Origin: Prevotella sp.
GTDB taxonomy: Bacteria; Bacteroidota; Bacteroidia; Bacteroidales; Bacteroidaceae
DNA length: 64,000 nucleotides
Assembly: GCA_016281815.1 (NCBI GenBank)
Contig: JAEEJK010000104.1
Location: 90,585 to 154,584, forward strand
Direction of reading: 5' to 3'
Part shown: positions 60,788-64,000 of the stretch, in pieces
How the letters are laid out: every line of letters begins with the position of its first letter
Numbering within the stretch: position 1 is the first letter of the stretch
Program-made: the position numbers and the translations under genes
Notes under the pieces: generated by a model
Told to the model about the DNA's origin: nothing
Database searches by the model: none
Seen by the model: the letters and a program-made list of their open reading frames with translations, nothing else

Positions 60788-62536
60788 TTATCTTCCGCCG
60801 CCGCCACCGCCGCCGGAGTAGCCGCCACCGCCGCCGATTGACGAATAGTTCGAGAAACCTGAGGAAGATGTGGAGCGGTCTGCCATTCGCTCAACAGCAT
60901 TGGTAGTGGCGGTGTAAATGGAGTCGCTGAACATATAGATTATGTCGCCCTTATTTACTGATGTTGACACATCAAGGCTCTTGGTGATGTTGGAAAGATT
61001 GAGATACTCCGGACAAATGGTCTCCATATCCTTCCTGACCTGGTCGGCCAGTCCGAAGAACTCGGCGTAAACCAGATACTGGTCCCAAAGTCCCACCTCC
61101 ATTGTTCCTCGCTCGTTGAGCAAGGTGAAGTCTTGCAAGAAAGTTTTCAGTCCAAAGAGATGTGCGGCATGCTTTTTGGTGTATTCATCGTCAGACTTAC
61201 CTTCCAACGCCTTCATGAAGTTTTGGATGTCGGTTTTATTGCTCTTCTTCCTGCACCAGTTGTCAAATTCTTTTGGCTGCAGCACCAGGTCATCGCCCGA
61301 TGCCAGTGTGAGCAACTTCAACACATGACAAGCCATGCGGTCGTCGCCTTTGGCATTCTGGTCAATCTCTTTCAAGGGATGGACAATTTTCAGCATCTCC
61401 CTTACCTTCTCCTTGTATTTCTCGCGTACAATAGTCACATCGCCCTTAGCCATAAGTTTCAGCAGCAAGGCACCAATGACATTCTGGTTGCTCATTCCGT
61501 AGAAATATGACAGGTCGTCTATCACCATCTTATTCTTGACCAATGTCCAATCTTTCTCCACTTCACGGAAATAGTTGCCTTTCACGATGCCGAGTTTCTT
61601 TCGCTTACGCCATTTGCGTAGCGGTGCGAGCGACACCACCCACCATGTTGCACACAGCAATATCCAGGCTAAGGCAAACAAGAAGCCAACGACCAAGTCG
61701 ACAAAGAAAAAACACAAGATGGAGAACAAGATAAGTAAGCCCATAAGCACCCAGTCCCAGAAGCCCATGTCCTCGTCCTTGGCATTGTCGTTCAGAAAGT
61801 CGCTACCGTCGAGAGCCCTCTGCTTGCGGCTCTCCCAACTCTCGTCGGAGGTTGTCGCCGGCCGGAACATATCCTTGTCGAACTCGAGCATGACAATCAT
61901 CCGCTTTCCTTTGCTTAAAGAACCTTTGGGAGTAGCAACGATGCTGTTACCCTCGAACACGATGTTACCCTCATAGCCAAAAGCCCAACGGCGTGTGTTG
62001 GCTTCAGAGAGCAGGATTCCGTCGTCTGCAGTAATGACTATCCGTGCCTGCTCCACTGTGCAGTCCATATCTACAAAGCAGTGGTTGAACCCGTCGTTCG
62101 TATCGTAGTCTTTTACTAGGTTTGTCAGATTGTAACGCACCACGTACTCGTGCTCACCCCAGTCGCCGAAGCCCCAGCACACTTCCTGGTCTTTGTTGGC
62201 AAGGCCGCACTTACCTGCCTTCTCTTCACGGCTGGCATCCAAATCCCACGTGCTGAGGGTTTCGAACGGCACAAGTCCGGAATGCCCCGGCACATATCCC
62301 TCTACCGTGAGATTTTCTATGTGTATGCCGTCGATGCTTCGATGCTCCACATACCATTCCGTTTTTGCGTCGCTGTCGTCGAGGTTAATGAGCCAGCGCT
62401 CCTCTATGGCTGCCGTACCATCCTTATGGAGAACGGCCTTGACATCAATCCGCTTTACGACGCTTGCCATACTCCCCACCGAAGGGAGTACCGCCAAAAA
62501 TGACAGCAATGCTATCCAGACTTTTATTATTCTCAT
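60788..62536 (-). CDS. DUF2207-family membrane protein with Gly-rich tail
   Basis: A 582-residue protein with a signal peptide (1-24) and a DUF2207 N-terminal domain to about 250 (RIDVKAVLHKDGTAAIEERW, WDLDASREEKAGKCGL). Two hydrophobic helices at about 262-308 follow, then a cytoplasmic region with YRKWRKR-like basic start and helical parts. It ends in a low-complexity tail of glycines with a few Ser/Tyr (residues about 567-582), a frequent feature of this family. Function unknown. It is convergent with the MFS gene at 8 bp. Confidence 0.82.
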   Translation of the reverse strand: MRIIKVWIALLSFLAVLPSVGSMASVVKRIDVKAVLHKDGTAAIEERWLINLDDSDAKTEWYVEHRSIDGIHIENLTVEGYVPGHSGLVPFETLSTWDLDASREEKAGKCGLANKDQEVCWGFGDWGEHEYVVRYNLTNLVKDYDTNDGFNHCFVDMDCTVEQARIVITADDGILLSEANTRRWAFGYEGNIVFEGNSIVATPKGSLSKGKRMIVMLEFDKDMFRPATTSDESWESRKQRALDGSDFLNDNAKDEDMGFWDWVLMGLLILFSILCFFFVDLVVGFLFALAWILLCATWWVVSLAPLRKWRKRKKLGIVKGNYFREVEKDWTLVKNKMVIDDLSYFYGMSNQNVIGALLLKLMAKGDVTIVREKYKEKVREMLKIVHPLKEIDQNAKGDDRMACHVLKLLTLASGDDLVLQPKEFDNWCRKKSNKTDIQNFMKALEGKSDDEYTKKHAAHLFGLKTFLQDFTLLNERGTMEVGLWDQYLVYAEFFGLADQVRKDMETICPEYLNLSNITKSLDVSTSVNKGDIIYMFSDSIYTATTNAVERMADRSTSSSGFSNYSSIGGGGGYSGGGGGGGR

Positions 62537-62544
62537 TTCTGCCT

Positions 62545-63546
62545 TTATTTACTGACCACTGGTCGGACACTCATACCCCAGGAGCGCATGAAGAGTGCCG
62601 CGACGGCGTTGCTCGATTTGAAAAAGAAGTGGTAGGCGCTGTTCGGGCCCGACGGGCTCTGCGTGGACGACCAGTAGTAGCCTTCCAAGCCGGCATTCAT
62701 GATGTAGGAACTGTTGTTGTGGAGGTAGCCCCCCGCTGCTGGAAAGAAGATACTCGCACCGTTCTTTTTGCTGGTTAACTTGCCTCCATCGACACCGTTC
62801 ACTGTCGTCCATTCGTAGGTGCAGTTGCTTTTCAATTCGTTTTGCTGCTCGTAGGACGGCATCACCCAAGAGTCGCCCCATTTCACGTGGGCAACGTCAT
62901 ATTCCGTGCCAGCGATATCGCTGCCGAGGTCGTTGCAGGTTTCTGCTGAGCCGTCCCAGTGGATATAAGTACTCACGTCATACGTTGTTTTCGTCTCCAC
63001 CTCGCCCCAGGCATAGTAGCCGCCGTTGTTGGTGGGGCTTTGGTTCTCTGGATGGTCCGTGTCCATGTTGCAGCATGCCCATTTCGTGCCGGAGGGCAGG
63101 CCGAGGTCAATCAGGTGAGGATGATGATCATCTGGACAGGCGAGGTAGGATGGAGTTTCCACCTTGACGGGAACCTCGATGGTGCGGAACGTCTGCACAT
63201 CTTTGACGGTCACTTTGGCCTCGCCTATGGCCACGGCGGTGAGGGTGATGGTGGAGCCGCTGAGGGTAGCGGTAACAATATCGGTGTTAAGAGATGTGAC
63301 CTCGTATTCATTGTAGCCGCCCTCGATATCAACAGTAGCGGTGCCATCAGCAAACATGGTGACAGCCGTAGGGTTGACAGAGAAGGGGGTGTAGCCATTC
63401 ATGATGATGTTCACCACCATCATCGCATCGGCAACAGTGACCCTGCCGTCCTTGTTGACATCACCCAATAAATAATTCTGTGAGTTCTGTGCGTAGGTTG
63501 TGGTGGCTATGAACATCACCACCAAAATGGTCAACAGTTTTTTCAT
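62545..63546 (-). CDS. Secreted protein with dockerin-like, Big_2 and FISUMP-like domains
   Basis: A 333-residue exported protein. After the signal peptide (about 1-19) comes a dockerin-like EF-hand segment (LGDVNKDGRVTVADAMMVVN) at about 27-50. A Big_2-like domain (about 55-135, FSVNPTAVTMFADGTATVDIEG) follows. The C-terminal region (about 145-333) has DLGLPSGTKWACCNMD, YYAWGE and YYWSSTQ, typical of Fibrobacter-type major paralogous (FISUMP) or DUF1566-like domains. It is likely a surface protein. The start is ATG 63546, not the ATG seven codons upstream. Confidence 0.85.
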   Translation of the reverse strand: MKKLLTILVVMFIATTTYAQNSQNYLLGDVNKDGRVTVADAMMVVNIIMNGYTPFSVNPTAVTMFADGTATVDIEGGYNEYEVTSLNTDIVTATLSGSTITLTAVAIGEAKVTVKDVQTFRTIEVPVKVETPSYLACPDDHHPHLIDLGLPSGTKWACCNMDTDHPENQSPTNNGGYYAWGEVETKTTYDVSTYIHWDGSAETCNDLGSDIAGTEYDVAHVKWGDSWVMPSYEQQNELKSNCTYEWTTVNGVDGGKLTSKKNGASIFFPAAGGYLHNNSSYIMNAGLEGYYWSSTQSPSGPNSAYHFFFKSSNAVAALFMRSWGMSVRPVVSK

Positions 63547-63608
63547 ATCTGTTATCGTTTTGGTCATCAGAAATGTTTATCTAATATCATTAAGGTCTGT
63601 CTATCGTG

Positions 63609-63616
63609 CAAATTTA
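63609..63616 (-). promoter_or_regulatory. -7 box for dockerin/FISUMP gene
   Basis: TAAATTTG on the reverse strand, 62 bp before ATG 63546; no -33 element at normal spacing. Confidence 0.4.
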
Positions 63617-63740
63617 TCATTTTTTCATGAATAAACCATCTTAAGAAAGAATTTATTTTTGAAGCATCTGAAATTGGGAATTCCGTTCATCATCACTTCT
63701 TTGCATAAAAGCAGTGAACTCACATCTATTCACTTTTTTG

Positions 63741-63994
63741 TATCAGGGGGACGGGGAATCTGATATGTTTTTGAGCCTCCTTATGATGCTGAAGCCAACC
63801 GCTGAAAGTTTGGACAGTTGTCTGATTCCTGCTCCTTTTTTCAGAACGGAAATGAGAATCTTGTCCCTATCAGGGGGACGGGGAATCTGATATGTTTTTG
63901 AGCCTCCTTATGATGCTGAAGCCAACCGCTGAAAGTTTGGACAGTTGTCTGATTCCTGCTCCTTTTTTCAGAACGGAAATGAGAATCTTGTCCC
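63741..63994. repeat. Perfect 127-bp tandem duplication
   Basis: Copy one 63741-63867, copy two 63868-63994, identical over all 127 bp. The sequence diverges right after (TATCCT against TATCAG), so there are two full copies within the window. Confidence 0.95.
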
Positions 63995-64000
63995 TATCCT
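63870..64000 (-). CDS. C-terminal end of a gene with recombinase-like HTH (5' end outside window)
   Basis: On the reverse strand a frame enters from the right edge and ends at TGA (63872-63870). About 43 codons: DRDKILISVLKKGAGIRQL, then SKLSAVGFSIIRRLKNI. The pattern fits a helix-turn-helix like the C-terminal domain of serine recombinases or resolvases (K-G-x-S/G-I-R-x-L..., then GxSxxxIxRxLK). The 3' part is duplicated in the next 127 bp, so a second, out-of-frame copy of this tail (63743-63867) lies downstream. The gene family is inferred from a short segment only. Confidence 0.45.
   Translation of the reverse strand, partial: DRDKILISVLKKGAGIRQLSKLSAVGFSIIRRLKNISDSPSP

Overview
The window looks like a chromosomal segment of a member of the Bacteroidales, most likely Prevotellaceae. 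The support is: many sigma-ABfr-type promoters (TTTG or TTG, about 19-20 bp, then TAnnTTTG); DUF4301, DUF4861 and BspA/DUF285 proteins; a C10 (streptopain) protease relic; a B12-dependent ribonucleotide reductase; and a thiamine operon made of a TPP riboswitch, a TonB receptor and PnuT. Coding density is high and GC is moderate. The assignment is by pattern, not by database comparison.

Layout. 1-3.1 kb: glycosyltransferase (5' end outside), galactokinase-like GHMP kinase and sugar nucleotidyltransferase, closed by a strong hairpin. 3.1-4.7 kb: sigma-like regulator and a doubtful small ORF. 4.8-10.7 kb: DUF4861 protein, ArnT-like glycosyltransferase, MFS transporter and DUF4301 protein. 10.86 kb: tRNA-Ser(GGA). 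11.2-12.8 kb: fucose-isomerase-like protein and rhodanese. 12.9-20.2 kb, forward: C69 dipeptidase, Ddl, Alr, DsbD and a cysteine desulfidase-like protein. 20.3-22.8 kb: C10 protease that has lost its catalytic-Cys half, still joined to DUF285/LRR and dockerin-like modules. 22.9-28.0 kb: M23 peptidase, then PaaK, ACT protein and cellobiose phosphorylase. 28.1-31.3 kb: TPP-riboswitch thiamine uptake operon. 31.4-31.6 kb: candidate small RNA. 31.7-39.3 kb, reverse: DnaA, MlaD-type protein, amidase with a Pro-rich repeat linker, FolB and class II RNR. 40.0-45.2 kb: nitroreductase followed by a MacAB-like exporter. 45.2-47.1 kb: pseudouridine kinase and glycosidase. 47.1-50.4 kb, reverse: Dna2-like nuclease-helicase. 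50.6-58.8 kb: secreted VWA protein, bitopic lipoprotein-like protein, tubulin/FtsZ-like protein and a large membrane protein with a papain-fold protease. 58.9-63.6 kb: Asp/Glu-racemase-family protein, ACS-type MFS, DUF2207 protein and a dockerin/Big_2/FISUMP-like surface protein. The right edge carries a perfect 127-bp tandem duplication at the 3' end of a gene resembling a recombinase HTH tail.

The best candidate for a poorly described system is 50.6-58.8 kb. It has a cytoplasmic tubulin-like GTPase, a periplasmic MIDAS protein, a bitopic membrane protein that could connect them, and a membrane protein with an intact Cys/His/Asn/Gln protease site. FtsZ-like proteins next to VWA genes were earlier proposed to act in membrane remodelling; the protease-bearing arrangement seen here deserves comparison with those.

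A second unusual signal is a set of short intergenic arrays whose unit is always 7 bp but whose word differs by locus (ATTGAAR, TTGGCYG, GAGTGAA, TTYGARA, TATGAAC). They usually begin at a stop codon and can end exactly at the next start codon. Where the word contains TGA, successive 7-bp units place stops in all three frames.
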